From Symbiodinium natans (Eukaryota > Sar > Dinophyceae > Suessiales > Symbiodiniaceae): a stretch of 64,000 nucleotides of DNA. Below, piece by piece: positions 39,733-48,927 of the stretch; position 1 is the first letter of the stretch; every line of letters begins with the position of its first letter. Both the position numbers and the translations under genes were made by a program. The stretch lies in NCBI GenBank assembly GCA_905221605.1, contig CAJNDS010001968.1, positions 1-64,000 on the forward strand. The letters run 5' to 3'. The notes beneath the pieces were generated by a model, which was given only the letters and a program-made list of their open reading frames with translations, had not been told where the DNA came from and ran no database searches.

Positions 39733-39944
39733 CCTTAGACTCGAAACCCCGAACCCCCAACCCTTCTACTCTTGTTCAGGCTTTACGGTGTATTGGGTAA
39801 ATTAGGCTTTCCTAAACCCTGAACCCTGAATCCTAGATACCCTTAACGCGCAAACTCTTTAGCTCCATCAGGGGCTAGAGGTGGACAGTCAATGCGAGCC
39901 TCCAACATTGGTGCTGAGGATGGGTGAAACAAGGCATGCCTAGA

Positions 39945-40025
39945 CAGGGTTTAGGGTTCCGGGTTTGGGGTTTAGGGTTTGGGGTATAGGGTTTAGGGTT
40001 TAGGGTATAGGGTTTAGGGTATAGG
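39945..40025 (+). repeat. TTTAGGG/TATAGGG tract
   Basis: Mixed TTTAGGG, TTTGGGG and TATAGGG units. Confidence 0.85.
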
Positions 40026-40127
40026 GGTACTTTGGGGGACTTCTACATATGCCCTTTGAGGTACCCCATGCCTGCACGTAGCCTGTCCAGGGTATTTGCC
40101 CAGAACTTTGTGTTGACAAGCCCCTAT

Positions 40128-40235
40128 ACACTTGGTGGCCCAGTGGTACCCTTTACCAATTTTTTGGTTCTGGGTTCCCTTATAAAGTAACCAACCCCAA
40201 AAAGGGCGCCCTTATTCTAATATGGCTACCAAGTA
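40128..40235. mobile_element. Family D element, copy 5
   Basis: 'ggtggcccagtggtaccctt' ... 'gttcccttataaagtaacca' ... 'gggcgcccttattc' ... 'atggctaccaag'. Imperfect palindrome. Confidence 0.5.
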
Positions 40236-40425
40236 CGCCTTGCGTCCCACAAGCTGCAAGCGCTTTAGCAAGTTTAAATGCCTTGCAAAATGCAGAAACC
40301 TACTTGACCTGGTATACAAGACCATTGACAAGCCCTAAACCCTACACCCCAACAACCCTAACAGCCCTACTCCCTAAACCCTAAGCCCTAAGCCCTAAGC
40401 CCTAAACCCTGCACTCGCCTGCCAG

Positions 40426-40503
40426 GAGAACCTCTATCCGTCCCTGGTCGAGGTCTCGACCGTGTGGACGTGGTGGCCCTTGCGGTGGTCGCGGACCCAG
40501 TCG
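40426..40503 (+). CDS. Candidate exon, 26 codons
   Basis: Acceptor 'actcgcctgccag' after CCCTAAA, donor CAGTCG|gttagg. The peptide is ENLYPSLVEVSTVWTWWPLR then WSRTQS, with a striking Trp cluster. Confidence 0.5.
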
Positions 40504-40524
40504 GTTAGGCCACTTTAGCCAGGC

Positions 40525-40563
40525 ACTTGGAGGTTCAGGGTTCTTATAACCCAATTATAACTG
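40525..40563. mobile_element. Truncated family A element
   Basis: The left end 'acttggaggttcagggttct' and 'taacccaattataactg' are cut off by a TTTAGGG tract (40563-40625). Confidence 0.55.
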
Positions 40564-40642
40564 GGTTTAGGGTGTAGGGTTTAGGGTTTAGAGTTTAGGG
40601 TTTAGGGTTTAGGGTTTAGGGTTTACGGTGGGGCCTCATGCT

Positions 40643-40785
40643 CCTTGGAGGTTCAGGGTATTTAACCCAATAATAGCTGTACTTGCACAACCCACTTACA
40701 AACCCCTTAATTACGCCGATATTGGTTGCAATTGGGTTACAAGAGCAAATGCTATCTAGTTAGTAGGTACCATGAACCTCCAAGT
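40643..40785. mobile_element. MITE-like palindrome, family A, copy 5
   Basis: 'ccttggaggttcagggtatt' and 'ggtaccatgaacctccaagt' ends; 'cccttaattacgccgatatt' in the loop. Confidence 0.7.
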
Positions 40786-41236
40786 AGGCCCTCGGGACTT
40801 TTTTTTTCCACTTATTGGGTGGAAGAGGATCATAGTCAAGAACTTTCTCAGAGGGTTAAGGGCCATCCTAGTTAGGGTTTCAAGTTTAGGGCTTTAGGGT
40901 TGAGGGGTTTGGGGGTTTAGGGTTTAGGGGTTTAGGGTTTCGGGTTTAGGGTTTTTGGGGTTTAGGGTTTCGGGTTTAGGGTTTACGGTTCGCGAATTTT
41001 GGGCGTAGGGAGTAGGGTTTAGGGTGCTAGCTGCTAGGGTGTTGGGGTGGAGACCAGAACCCAAAGAGCCTCAATCCTCAGTCAGCGAGCAACCTGTTAT
41101 CCTAAGTTTTAACCTTTAACACGGCCTAACAGAGGGTCTTAAGGTTTGATTGTTGTTTTGAGGGTGTGAGAGCCTTGAGGGTTTGAAGGTTTTGGGGGTT
41201 TCAAGGGTTTGGAGTTCAGGGTCTAGTTTAGTATAG

Positions 41237-41344
41237 GGGTCGGAATAGTTACTAGTAGTATTCCCTTATGGTCCCTATATAACTATATGATAATACCCCC
41301 CCCCCAAAAAAAAAAAAACAAAACTGTTCTAACTATTCAGGCCC
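41237..41344. mobile_element. Short inverted-repeat element
   Basis: Left 'gggtcggaatagttac' and right 'ctaactattcaggccc' are inverted repeats. The interior has poly-C then poly-A (41298-41323). Single copy in the window. Confidence 0.42.
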
Positions 41345-41422
41345 TTATATTATACGCTTACTCCTCAGGCCAGGTGCATTTCGGGTTTAGGGCTTACAAA
41401 CCTCTGCCATCTGCGCTTGCAG

Positions 41423-41462
41423 GGCTACATCAACTCTGTCGAACATCAGAGTATCCGCGCAA
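41423..41462 (+). CDS. Candidate micro-exon
   Basis: Strong acceptor 'catctgcgcttgcag', donor GCGCAA|gttaaa. The peptide is GYINSVEHQSIRA. Confidence 0.4.
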
Positions 41463-41523
41463 GTTAAACCCAAACCCTAAACCCGAACCAAAAAAAGAAG
41501 AGTCTAGGGCGCATGTTTCCCAG

Positions 41524-41580
41524 CAGCGCGATCCACAAAACAAGCCGGAAGCATCGCAAGAGCGACGCTCTAATCCCTGC
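41524..41580 (+). CDS. Candidate exon, basic
   Basis: Acceptor 'gcatgtttcccag'. Two frames are open; one reads SAIHKTSRKHRKSDALIPA, strongly basic. No clear donor. Confidence 0.25.
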
Positions 41581-41750
41581 AAGCCATAGACCCTAAATCC
41601 TAGGCGCGTTTCGGTTCGAGGCTTTAAGGTTAAACTTCATGTTTGAACGAAATGCAAAACAGTTGACAAGGACCCAGTACACTGTAAACCCTAGACCCTA
41701 AGCCCTAAACCCTAAGCCCTAAACCCTGAAGCCTAAGCCGCAAGCATAAG

Positions 41751-41842
41751 GCTGTGCCACCTTCCGGTGTTCCGCACGTGCTGGCACAAGCTGGTGGTGC
41801 TGTGGCTCTCGGTTTTGAGGTGGATCAGCTCAGGGGCTTGGG
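41751..41842 (+). CDS. Candidate exon encoding a possible membrane segment
   Basis: After 'gcaagcataag', donor TTGGG|gtttaggg. The peptide is LCHLPVFRTCWHKLVVLWLS then VLRWISSGAW; the second half is a hydrophobic helix with Arg and Trp. Confidence 0.45.
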
Positions 41843-42512
41843 GTTTAGGGTTGAGGGTTTTGGGTTTTGGGTTTTGGGATTTGGGTTTTGGGGTGCTTCG
41901 GGCAAGACTTTGGTTCAGGTTTTCCCAGAACAATGAGAAGCCCTGGGGCGAACCCTGATCCCTAAATCCCAGCATTCAGAAAGGAGAACGTTTAGGGTTT
42001 AGGGTTTAGGGTTCAGGGTTCAGGGTTTAGGGTTTAGGGTTTAGGGCCCCTAACATAGGCCATTTGTGGGGGCCAGCAGAGGACCCTTTACACGTGTATG
42101 GGTTTAGGGTTCAGGGTCAATAGGTATAGACAGAATCAGAACTATAGTATGGAACTCCATGTTGCGCCAAGAGATTTACCTTAGCCTTCGACGTGAGACC
42201 TATACAGCGGTTCTTGCCGAGAGTTCAGGACTTAACTTTGCAACCGGAAGCCCTGGATTCTGTTGATCCAGAATTTAAAGCTTTAGAGATCTGCTAAACC
42301 CTAAACCCTGAAGACCCTTTTGACTCTGTAGACCCTAAACCCTCCCTAATTCCTCAACCCTGAACTCTATAAACCCTAAACCCTGCTCAACAAACCCTCA
42401 CAGTTTGGGGTTTGGGGTGATCCTGAATCCTAAACCCCAAAAAAACTGAACTCTAACCTCCAAGCCCCTAAACGACCTGATAAGGCCGGATGATGGTCTC
42501 TCATGTTTGGGG

Positions 42513-42528
42513 GGGGGGGGGGGGGGGC
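42513..42528. repeat. Poly-G run
   Basis: At least 15 consecutive G; a poly-C run of 16 lies nearby at 42665-42680. Confidence 0.9.
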
Positions 42529-42686
42529 GTGGGGTTGTTGGCATAAGCTTGGGTTTAGGTTTTAGAGTTTAAGGTGTAGGGTTTCTTGTCTTCAACAAGA
42601 CCCCTTGGGTTAGGTTTTAGAACGATTTGGGTCTTGTGGTAGGGGGCACGATTTCAGAGGCATGCCCCCCCCCCCCCCCCATGCAG

Positions 42687-42720
42687 GAGTCGGACCAGTG
42701 GGTTTTGAAAGCTACAGCGG
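42687..42720 (+). CDS. Candidate micro-exon behind a poly-C tract
   Basis: A run of about 16 C followed by 'atgcag' forms the acceptor, and the donor GCGG|gtttaggg comes from a telomeric tract. The peptide is ESDQWVLKATA. Confidence 0.4.
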
Positions 42721-42737
42721 GTTTAGGGTTTCGGGTT

Positions 42738-42838
42738 TACCCTAAACCCTAAACCCTAAACCCCAAACCCTAAACCCTTAAACCCTAAACCCTAAACCCT
42801 AAACCCTAAACCCTAAACCCTAAACCCTAAACCCTAAC
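42738..42838 (-). repeat. CCCTAAA array
   Basis: About 14 units directly following a short gtttaggg piece, giving an abrupt strand switch at about 42737. Confidence 0.93.
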
Positions 42839-43094
42839 ATGCCTTTGCGGTCGGAACTCCGTAGTTGAGGGTTTGAGGGCTCAGGGCTGGCTGCAAGGTT
42901 CAAGGGTTCTAGGGCTAAGGGTTGAATGGTTTTCGGGCTTGATGGTTTTGGGGTTTTGGGGTTAGAGGGTTTGGGGCTTAATGGTTTTCGGGCTTAAGGG
43001 TTTTACGGCTTCAGCGTTGTAGGGCTTAAGAGTTCTAGAGCTTAAGGGTTGTTTAAAGCTTTAAGGGTTGAGGGTTCGGGATCTACAGTTACAG

Positions 43095-43253
43095 GGCCTC
43101 GTACAGTTCGAAGCTGCGAAGCTTCTGCAGCCGTTTCATCACGATCTGAATCTTTTGAAGCACCCGGGGAAAGAAGCCCCGGGGATTTCAAGATGTCTTC
43201 TCTCGCGTTCCGGACCTTCGTGGCCTTGGGCTGAGAGAGCCTGGGATGGGTTG
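43095..43253 (+). CDS. Candidate exon, 53 codons
   Basis: After 'gatctacagttacag'. The frame begins GLVQFEAAKLLQPFHHDLNL, continues LKHPGKEAPGISRC, and closes at TTG|gtttag. The left arm of the large inverted repeat begins exactly at this donor. A second open frame overlaps it. Confidence 0.42.
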
Positions 43254-43835
43254 GTTTAGGGTTTAGGGATTAGGGTTTAGGGTTTGGGGTTTAGGGTTTA
43301 GGGTTTAGGGTTTAGGGTTTAGGGTTTAGGGTTCAGGGTTTAGGGTGGACTCATCCCCGAAGCCTCTGAACCTTGTAGGCCCTCAAGCCCTCAACCGCAT
43401 CTGGGTTTGGAGTGCTGCGCTTTAATACATTTTTTGGGGTTCTGGGTTCCTACTAGAGCTACTTATACCTAAAAAAGTACGTACTTCTTTTCCAGGGTCT
43501 ACTTCAATTTAGGGGTATAAAGCCCTCTAAATCCTGTAATCCCCAAACTCTCAGCCCTAAACCCCAGACCCTTAACCGTATCAACCCTCTTTGTAGCCTG
43601 AAACCCTTAAACAGCTCCAGAAGAATCCTAAACCCCAATCCCTGAGAGCTTTATTCCTAGGGGGGCCGAAAAGCCCTTCAAAGCCCAATAAGTGCGATCG
43701 TGTGCCAGGGAGTGAGATCTGTGGGGGAGGTTCGGGTTTCTGACATGTGCCCTTTGTTGGGGGACCCTTAACGGCCTTTATTCTACTGGGTAAGAGGGTA
43801 CAGTTATGTTGGAAAGGCCCAAGTTTAAAATGGTT
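43254..43835. repeat. Left arm of the large inverted repeat
   Basis: Starts in a TTTAGGG tract, then about 490 bp of unique sequence from 'ggactcatccccgaagcctc' to 'aagtttaaaatggtt'. As read here, this unique part is the exact reverse complement of 46993-47481. The only differences I saw are in the telomeric tract (one extra unit and one TGTAGGG). Confidence 0.92.
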
Positions 43836-43840
43836 TCAAG

Positions 43841-43878
43841 ACCCGTGGTTGGGATTTCGGGCACATCGTTGTCCTGAA
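43841..43878 (+). CDS. Candidate micro-exon downstream of the inverted repeat arm
   Basis: After 'atggtttcaag', donor CTGAA|gtagcg. The peptide is TRGWDFGHIVVL. If real, the inverted-repeat arm fills nearly the whole intron between it and 43095-43253. Confidence 0.32.
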
Positions 43879-44096
43879 GTAGCGGCGATCAAGTCGAGGT
43901 TGATCAATTGAGTTCTCTAAACCCTAAGCCTAAACCGTAAACCCCAAACCTTAAGCGATGGAGACAGAGTCAGTGGAGGTGTGACACCTCGGCACAGCCG
44001 GATATGACACAGGGTTTAGATTTCTGTTATTGGTGAGTGTATATAAGGTTCCTTTTTAATATTGGTGAGTGCATATGCCTGGTGTCCTTTTGGGGG

Positions 44097-44183
44097 GTAC
44101 AAGAAATATATCGTGTTAATGAAGTGCGCTCGGTCCTCTTGATGCTCGTGAAGGACTTGGAGCGGCTTCGTGGTGTGCTTTAG
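44097..44183 (+). CDS. Candidate coding segment ending in a stop
   Basis: The frame reads VQEIYRVNEVRSVLLMLVKD then LERLRGVL and TAG. A related segment starts at 44228 (shared 'cacaagaaatatat'). No clear acceptor, so the left edge is uncertain. Confidence 0.3.
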   Translation, partial: VQEIYRVNEVRSVLLMLVKDLERLRGVL

Positions 44184-44226
44184 TTTTTCGCTTCTTGCTG
44201 TCCGAGCAGCTCTTCGGAGACTCCAG

Positions 44227-44306
44227 GGGCACAAGAAATATATACCCTACTTCACATGAAGAGGATGGCTGCGAAGTCAAAGACAAGCAAGATGCCAACA
44301 GCCTAG
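44227..44306 (+). CDS. Candidate terminal exon
   Basis: Acceptor 'ggagactccag'. The frame reads AQEIYTLLHMKRMAAKSKTS then KMPTA and TAG. It shares 'QEIY' and its DNA with 44097-44183, suggesting a local duplication. Confidence 0.3.
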
Positions 44307-44404
44307 GAGAAAGAAAGGTTTCGGGGTTTGACGGCGGAGGGTTTTCGGGCTCAGGAGTTTTGGGTGTAGCGTTTAGGGGTTCAGGGCTCATCCCTCGAGA
44401 TCGC

Positions 44405-44416
44405 CAAGCTTAGGGT

Positions 44417-44455
<39 letters not shown>

Positions 44456-44495
44456 GGTTTAGGGTTTAGGGTTTAGGGTTTAGGGTTTAGGTTTT
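44405..44495 (+). repeat. TTGAGGG then TTTAGGG array
   Basis: Seven clean GGGTTGA units pass into TTTAGGG units. Confidence 0.95.
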
Positions 44496-44504
44496 CGGGT
44501 AAAG

Positions 44505-44692
44505 ACCTGAAAGACTTCGTTCAAACAGCGCTCGCGGTGTTGAACACGGTTCCCACCGGAAAACGCCTTGGCGACAGATTGACAAGGGAGAGGTTGTTTC
44601 ATCGGGTCAGTCACACGGCTCACACCCTGGAGCGCAGCCGAATGGTGAAGAGAAGGTGTGTGGTTGAGGAAGCCCGAAGCCTGAAAGCCTAA
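44505..44692 (+). CDS. Candidate terminal exon, 62 codons, basic and helical
   Basis: After 'ttcgggtaaag'. The frame begins DLKDFVQTALAVLNTVPTGK, continues RLGDRLTRERLFHRVSHTAH and ends VVEEARSLKA before TAA. One of the longest telomere-free open frames of the region, with many Arg, Leu and His. It has TTTAGGG to the left and CCCTAAG/CCCTAAA to the right, the same arrangement as around the intact genes 1-4. Not recognised. Confidence 0.46.
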
Positions 44693-44850
44693 ACCCTAAG
44701 CCCTAAACCCTAAACCCTAAGCCCTAAGACCTAAGCCCTATAAGCCCTAAGCCCTAAGCCCTAAACCCTAATCCAAAAAGACTCTAAACAAAAAAATGTA
44801 AACCCTGAACCCTAAACCCTAAACCCTAAACCCCAAAAAACTCCTTTGAG

Positions 44851-44921
44851 GTCACTTTGCTGGCCTCCGCCTCCGCGGAGTCCTGTTCAGAGGGGCACTG
44901 CCCAAGCCCAAGGAGCGGCAA
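44851..44921 (+). CDS. Candidate exon, 23 codons
   Basis: After 'aactcctttgag', donor GGCAA|gtagtg. The peptide is VTLLASASAESCSEGHCPSP then RSG. Confidence 0.36.
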
Positions 44922-45365
44922 GTAGTGGGTTTAGGGTTTAGGGTTTAGGGTTTAGGGTTGAGGGGTCATGAGGGGTGGGCTTAAAGTCTAGGGTTAGGGG
45001 GGGGGGGTTGTTCGAAAGGTTTGCTGCCCTACATCTCTTAAAAGAAAATACTAAAGGGGGGGGGGGGGGCCTTGCAAAACGGCAACCTGCGTAGCAGACG
45101 GCTGTTTTGCAGACAGGTACTTCGAACCATATGGGTATTTCCCACAACAAGGGTACCCCTTTTTGTACCCCAAATCGACTAGAATCCCTTAAAGGGACCC
45201 TAAAAAGGGTACCCCTATTTTCGGAAATCACCATTTTTTGCAGGGGCTAGGGTTGAAGGACTCGGTCTTCGGGTTGAGGGATTTGGGTTTAGGGTTTCGG
45301 GTTTAGGGTTCAGGGTTTAGGGTTGGGGGGGGGGGGGCTCTGTTCTGTTCTGTGCGGCATGCCAG

Positions 45366-45482
45366 GTCCTGCTAAGGGACGTTGCCCTTCCATGCATTGA
45401 TTTCAACTGTGACGGGTGCCCTCTTCCCCTGAGCAGACATTGCGTATGCACGAGAGGGAGGGCCATGGAGGGCCCCAAATGA
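45366..45482 (+). CDS. Candidate terminal exon, cysteine-rich
   Basis: Acceptor 'tgcggcatgccag'; 38 codons then TGA. The peptide begins VLLRDVALPCIDFNCDGCPL and continues PLSRHCVCTRG. Five Cys and one His are close together and might bind metal, but no named finger pattern is met. Confidence 0.42.
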   Translation, partial: VLLRDVALPCIDFNCDGCPLPLSRHCVCTRGRAMEGPK

Positions 45483-45579
45483 GGGATGTACACAGCAGGC
45501 CAAGCCAAGAAGCCTAACCCCTTAGCACTAAACCCTAAACCCTAAAGCGCCAAAAATTGTCCCCCAACCCAAACTCAAC

Positions 45580-45640
45580 ATGAATACGGCTCTTGTCAGT
45601 ATGCCATACAAACTGCGCGTGGGACCGGAAAGCAGGCTAG
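45580..45640 (+). CDS. Candidate first exon
   Basis: The ATG follows 'ccaaactcaac'. 20 codons (MNTALVSMPYKLRVGPESRL) end at GCTAG|gtactc. Not recognised. Confidence 0.34.
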
Positions 45641-45655
45641 GTACTCTCTTCCCCT

Positions 45656-45815
45656 AAACCCTAAACCCTGAACCCTAAACCCTAAACCCCAAACCCTAAA
45701 CCCTAAACCCTAAGCCTAAAACTAAACCTTTAACCCTAACCCTAAACCCTAAACCCTAAACCCTAAACCCTAAACCCTAAACCCTAAACCCCAAACCCTA
45801 AACCCTAACCCTAAA
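45656..45815 (-). repeat. CCCTAAA array
   Basis: About 20 units, with CCCCAAA, AACCCTA and CCTTTAA variants. Confidence 0.92.
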
Positions 45816-45853
45816 CCCAAGAAGCCCTATAGTCCGAAGATCAAGCAACGCAG

Positions 45854-45922
45854 GAGCACCGGCGGCGTCTTCGTGCAGGTGCAGACGAAGCCTTGCCCTC
45901 GGCAGCCTCGTGTCGGAGTTCG
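45854..45922 (+). CDS. Candidate exon, 23 codons, basic
   Basis: Acceptor 'aagcaacgcag', donor AGTTCG|gttttg. The peptide is EHRRRLRAGADEALPSAASC then RSS. Confidence 0.4.
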
Positions 45923-46299
45923 GTTTTGAGGGTTTAGGGTTTAGGGTTTAGGGTTTGGGGTTTGGGGTTTAGGGTTTAGGGTTGTAAGGGTCGGGACTTC
46001 GAGTTTAGGATTTGGGTTTGGAGCTTAGGTTTTGGGGTTCAGTGTAAGGGTTTAGGGTTTACGGTTTAGGGTGTATAGGGTTTAGGGTTTAGGGTTTAGG
46101 GTTTAGGGGTTTAGGGGTTTAGGGGTTTAGGGTTTAGGGTTTAGGGTTTAGGGTTGTAAGGGTCGGGGTTTAGAGCTCAGGGTTTTGGGGCTCGTTTTTG
46201 TGTCGGGTGTTCGGAAAACGTCATGCCGTGGGATCCGCATTTAGGGCTTAGGTAGGTAGGGTTCAGGGTTTGTTAGGGGTAGGTGCCTTATGGTATACG

Positions 46300-46410
46300 A
46301 GGACCCGGAGTACGTAGGCCCTTATTCCCGTTTAGGTTCCCTTATAATCACTTTTAAACAAAAAAGGGCACCCCTGTATTCTAGATAACCAAGGTTTCTC
46401 CTGGGTCTAC
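46300..46410. mobile_element. Family D element, copy 4
   Basis: 'aggacccggagtacgtaggc' ... 'cttataatcacttttaaaca' ... 'aggtttctcctgggtct'. It ends where the next palindrome begins. Confidence 0.5.
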
Positions 46411-46530
46411 AGGGTGGGGCCCCCTAGTTATAAGTAGAGTTAGAAGGGCCCTAAATTGGGTTATAAGGACCCTAAGTTAGGTTATAAGTCCCTTAACTAC
46501 AGTTAGTATAGTAAGGGGGCCCCACCCTGT
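46409..46530. mobile_element. Palindromic element, family F
   Basis: Perfect terminal inverted repeats 'acagggtggggccccct' and 'agggggccccaccctgt'; interior 'gttataagtagagttag' pairs with 'actacagttagtat' imperfectly. A single copy, directly joined to a family D element. Confidence 0.65.
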
Positions 46531-46593
46531 AGTACAAGGTGGGGCAATAAAGGGTCCCGTGACTTCTTCGGTTTGAGCTTTTGGGTCTGCAAG

Positions 46594-46634
46594 GGCTGGA
46601 GCACGAGTAGGAAGACATGCAAAGTATCGCTGCT
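46594..46634 (+). CDS. Candidate micro-exon
   Basis: After 'ttgggtctgcaag'; consensus donor CTGCT|gtaagc. The peptide is GWSTSRKTCKVSL. Confidence 0.34.
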
Positions 46635-46660
46635 GTAAGCCGAGACCCTTATAAACCCTA

Positions 46661-46770
46661 AACCCTAGCCCTAAACCCTAAACCCTAAACCCTAAACCCT
46701 AAACCCTAAACCCTAAACCCTAAACCCTAAACCCTAAACCCTAAACCCTAAACCCTAAACCCTAAACCCT
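46661..46770 (-). repeat. CCCTAAA array
   Basis: About 15 units, interrupted once by 'ccctagccctaa'. Confidence 0.95.
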
Positions 46771-46889
46771 GTAAATCCCATAAACCCTCAACCCAAACCT
46801 GCATAGGGACTGAGCCTCTCAGACTACCCTGCTGCAAGCCCTGTAAGGTGTGGAGAACCACCTCCCCAACCGCAACCCCCCCCCCCAAA

Positions 46890-46992
46890 CACCCTAAACC
46901 CTAAACCCTAAACCCTACACCCTAAACCCTAAACCCTACACCCTAAACCCTAAACCCTAAACCCCAAACCCTAAACCCTAACCCTAAACCCT
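46890..46992 (-). repeat. CCCTAAA tract abutting the right inverted arm
   Basis: Bases 46937-46990 (54 bp, from 'tacaccctaaaccctaaacc' to 'ctaaccctaaacc') are identical in direct orientation to 47521-47574 on the far side of the right arm. The arm is thus flanked by a long direct repeat of a variant telomeric tract. Confidence 0.85.
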
Positions 46993-47573
46993 AACCATTT
47001 TAAACTTGGGCCTTTCCAACATAACTGTACCCTCTTACCCAGTAGAATAAAGGCCGTTAAGGGTCCCCCAACAAAGGGCACATGTCAGAAACCCGAACCT
47101 CCCCCACAGATCTCACTCCCTGGCACACGATCGCACTTATTGGGCTTTGAAGGGCTTTTCGGCCCCCCTAGGAATAAAGCTCTCAGGGATTGGGGTTTAG
47201 GATTCTTCTGGAGCTGTTTAAGGGTTTCAGGCTACAAAGAGGGTTGATACGGTTAAGGGTCTGGGGTTTAGGGCTGAGAGTTTGGGGATTACAGGATTTA
47301 GAGGGCTTTATACCCCTAAATTGAAGTAGACCCTGGAAAAGAAGTACGTACTTTTTTAGGTATAAGTAGCTCTAGTAGGAACCCAGAACCCCAAAAAATG
47401 TATTAAAGCGCAGCACTCCAAACCCAGATGCGGTTGAGGGCTTGAGGGCCTACAAGGTTCAGAGGCTTCGGGGATGAGTCCACCCTAAACCCTGAACCCT
47501 AAACCCTAAACCCTAAACCCTACACCCTAAACCCTAAACCCTAAACCCCAAACCCTAAACCCTAACCCTAAAC
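46993..47573. repeat. Right arm of the large inverted repeat
   Basis: Reverse complement of 43254-43835. The unique part has no mismatch that I could find over about 490 bp. The breakpoint at 46993 lies inside a CCCTAAA tract; the other end passes into 'accgcaatctcccaaagccg', unrelated to the left copy. Confidence 0.92.
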
Positions 47574-47754
47574 CGCAATCTCCCAAAGCCGAAGAACTCC
47601 TAAGTCCTAAAGCCGCAACTGCCAAATCCCAAACCCACAGGCCAAAACGAGCTTTGGTCGATACGCAGGACGTCCCCACCACCCTGCCATTTTCAGGTTT
47701 CTTGGTGATTGTAGGGTGAAGGCACAGGGGCGGTGTAATAGGGGATCAGGACTT

Positions 47755-48063
47755 CTAATGACCGGGGCGCCCGGGCTTCAAATCCGCTTCTGAGTGAACA
47801 GTTGGCCCCTGATATGGGGCCTTAGCTTTTGGGGGGTAGAAAAAGTGGGATAAGGTTGAGGCTCTAGGGTTCCTTGGCACTTTCTGCTTCCTTGCTGTAA
47901 CCCAGATCCTTGGCCTTGTCGGGTTTGCCGGTTTTCCGATAGAGTATTCTTGCAAGGTGCCGAAGTGCAGGATAGTGCAGGCAAGAAAGATAGGGTATAG
48001 GCCGGGTCCAAAGGCATCCAAAACTTCGTCGGGGGGCCCATACATTAAGATTTCACTCCTAAG
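47755..48063 (-). CDS. Candidate minus-strand coding segment
   Basis: On the minus strand, 'aaaagtacggcag' could be an acceptor. The frame then reads LRSEILMYGPPDEVLDAFGP, followed by GLYPIFLACTILHFGTLQEY. It stays open to 47755. Lower GC than most other islands. The open frame also extends right into a family C element, which I do not count as coding. Confidence 0.42.
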   Translation of the reverse strand, partial: LRSEILMYGPPDEVLDAFGPGLYPIFLACTILHFGTLQEYSIGKPANPTRPRIWVTARKQKVPRNPRASTLSHFFYPPKAKAPYQGPTVHSEADLKPGRPGH

Positions 48064-48089
48064 CTGCCGTACTTTTCTTCCAATCCAAG

Positions 48090-48191
48090 GGTAGCTATAT
48101 AGGCCCTTAATGTGGTCCCTTGCCTCCTTTAAAGTGTTCTGAGGTCTTTGGGCCTTGGGTTGCGTAGGGTACATAAGGGGTCCTCTTTTCA
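48090..48191. mobile_element. Family C element, copy 5
   Basis: 'gggtagctatataggccctt' ... 'gtggtcccttgcctccttta' ... 'acataaggggtcctcttttc'. Its right edge supplies the pyrimidine-rich acceptor 'cctcttttcag' of the next candidate exon. Confidence 0.45.
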
Positions 48192-48192
48192 G

Positions 48193-48531
48193 GGGGGAGG
48201 TGCCGGCGGAGGTGGCGGGGGTGGTGGGACGGCGGCGGCGCTGGCGGCCGTGAGGGCATCGGTGTGGGAGGAGGACTCTGTGGAGCAGGAGCTGGAGGAG
48301 CTCATGGGGGATGGCAGGCTCTCAGGCAGGCTGGAGGAGGCCCTGGCCTTGAGGAGCCCCTCGCCCGAGGGGTCGCCGCCCAAAAAGAAGAGAAGGGAGA
48401 AGGGGAAGAAAAAAGAGAAGAAGGAAAAAAGGAGGGGGTCCCCCTCCTTTTTTCCGGAGCCGGGGGAGGCGGGAAACGCGGCCCCCGCGGCCCCGGCGGC
48501 GCAGGCGGCGCGGCGGGCCGACAACACCTGA
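48193..48531 (+). CDS. Candidate terminal exon with Gly run and Lys-rich tail
   Basis: After 'cctcttttcag', an open frame runs to TGA at 48529. It reads a Gly-rich start, then RASVWEEDSVEQELEELMGD (acidic, helical), then PPKKKRREKGKKKEKKEKRR, a strong nuclear-localisation type basic stretch, and an Ala/Pro-rich end. Very GC-rich, unlike its surroundings. All three plus frames and some minus frames are open, as expected of such GC-rich DNA, so the frame choice rests on charge patterning. Confidence 0.45.
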   Translation, partial: GGGAGGGGGGGGTAAALAAVRASVWEEDSVEQELEELMGDGRLSGRLEEALALRSPSPEGSPPKKKRREKGKKKEKKEKRRGSPSFFPEPGEAGNAAPAAPAAQAARRADNT

Positions 48532-48927
48532 ACCCCTCCATCTGCCATTAAAACCCTAAACCCTAGACCCTAAACCCTGAACCCTAAACCCTAAACCGCT
48601 CAACCCTGAGTTGAAACCCTCAACCCCAAGACCCCAAAATCCTAAACCCTAAGTCTTAACACACCCACTCAATGCACGTGTGCAGTAGACCTTAGGCAAG
48701 GCATCGCAGGTAGCCTCGGTCTGGGGAGCCTATACCTTTAGAACCGCCCTCTTCAACATAACAGGGTTTAGGGTTTAGGGTTTGGGTTTCGGGCTTGGGG
48801 CTTAAGGCTTGGGGCTTAGGGCTTAGGCTTAGGGCTTCGGCTGAGACAACACGCGGGGTGGGTGGTGGGGGGGGTGGGGGGGGGGAGTGGGTGCCCTAAA
48901 GCAGGGCAACTGGTGCTTTGAGGTTGG

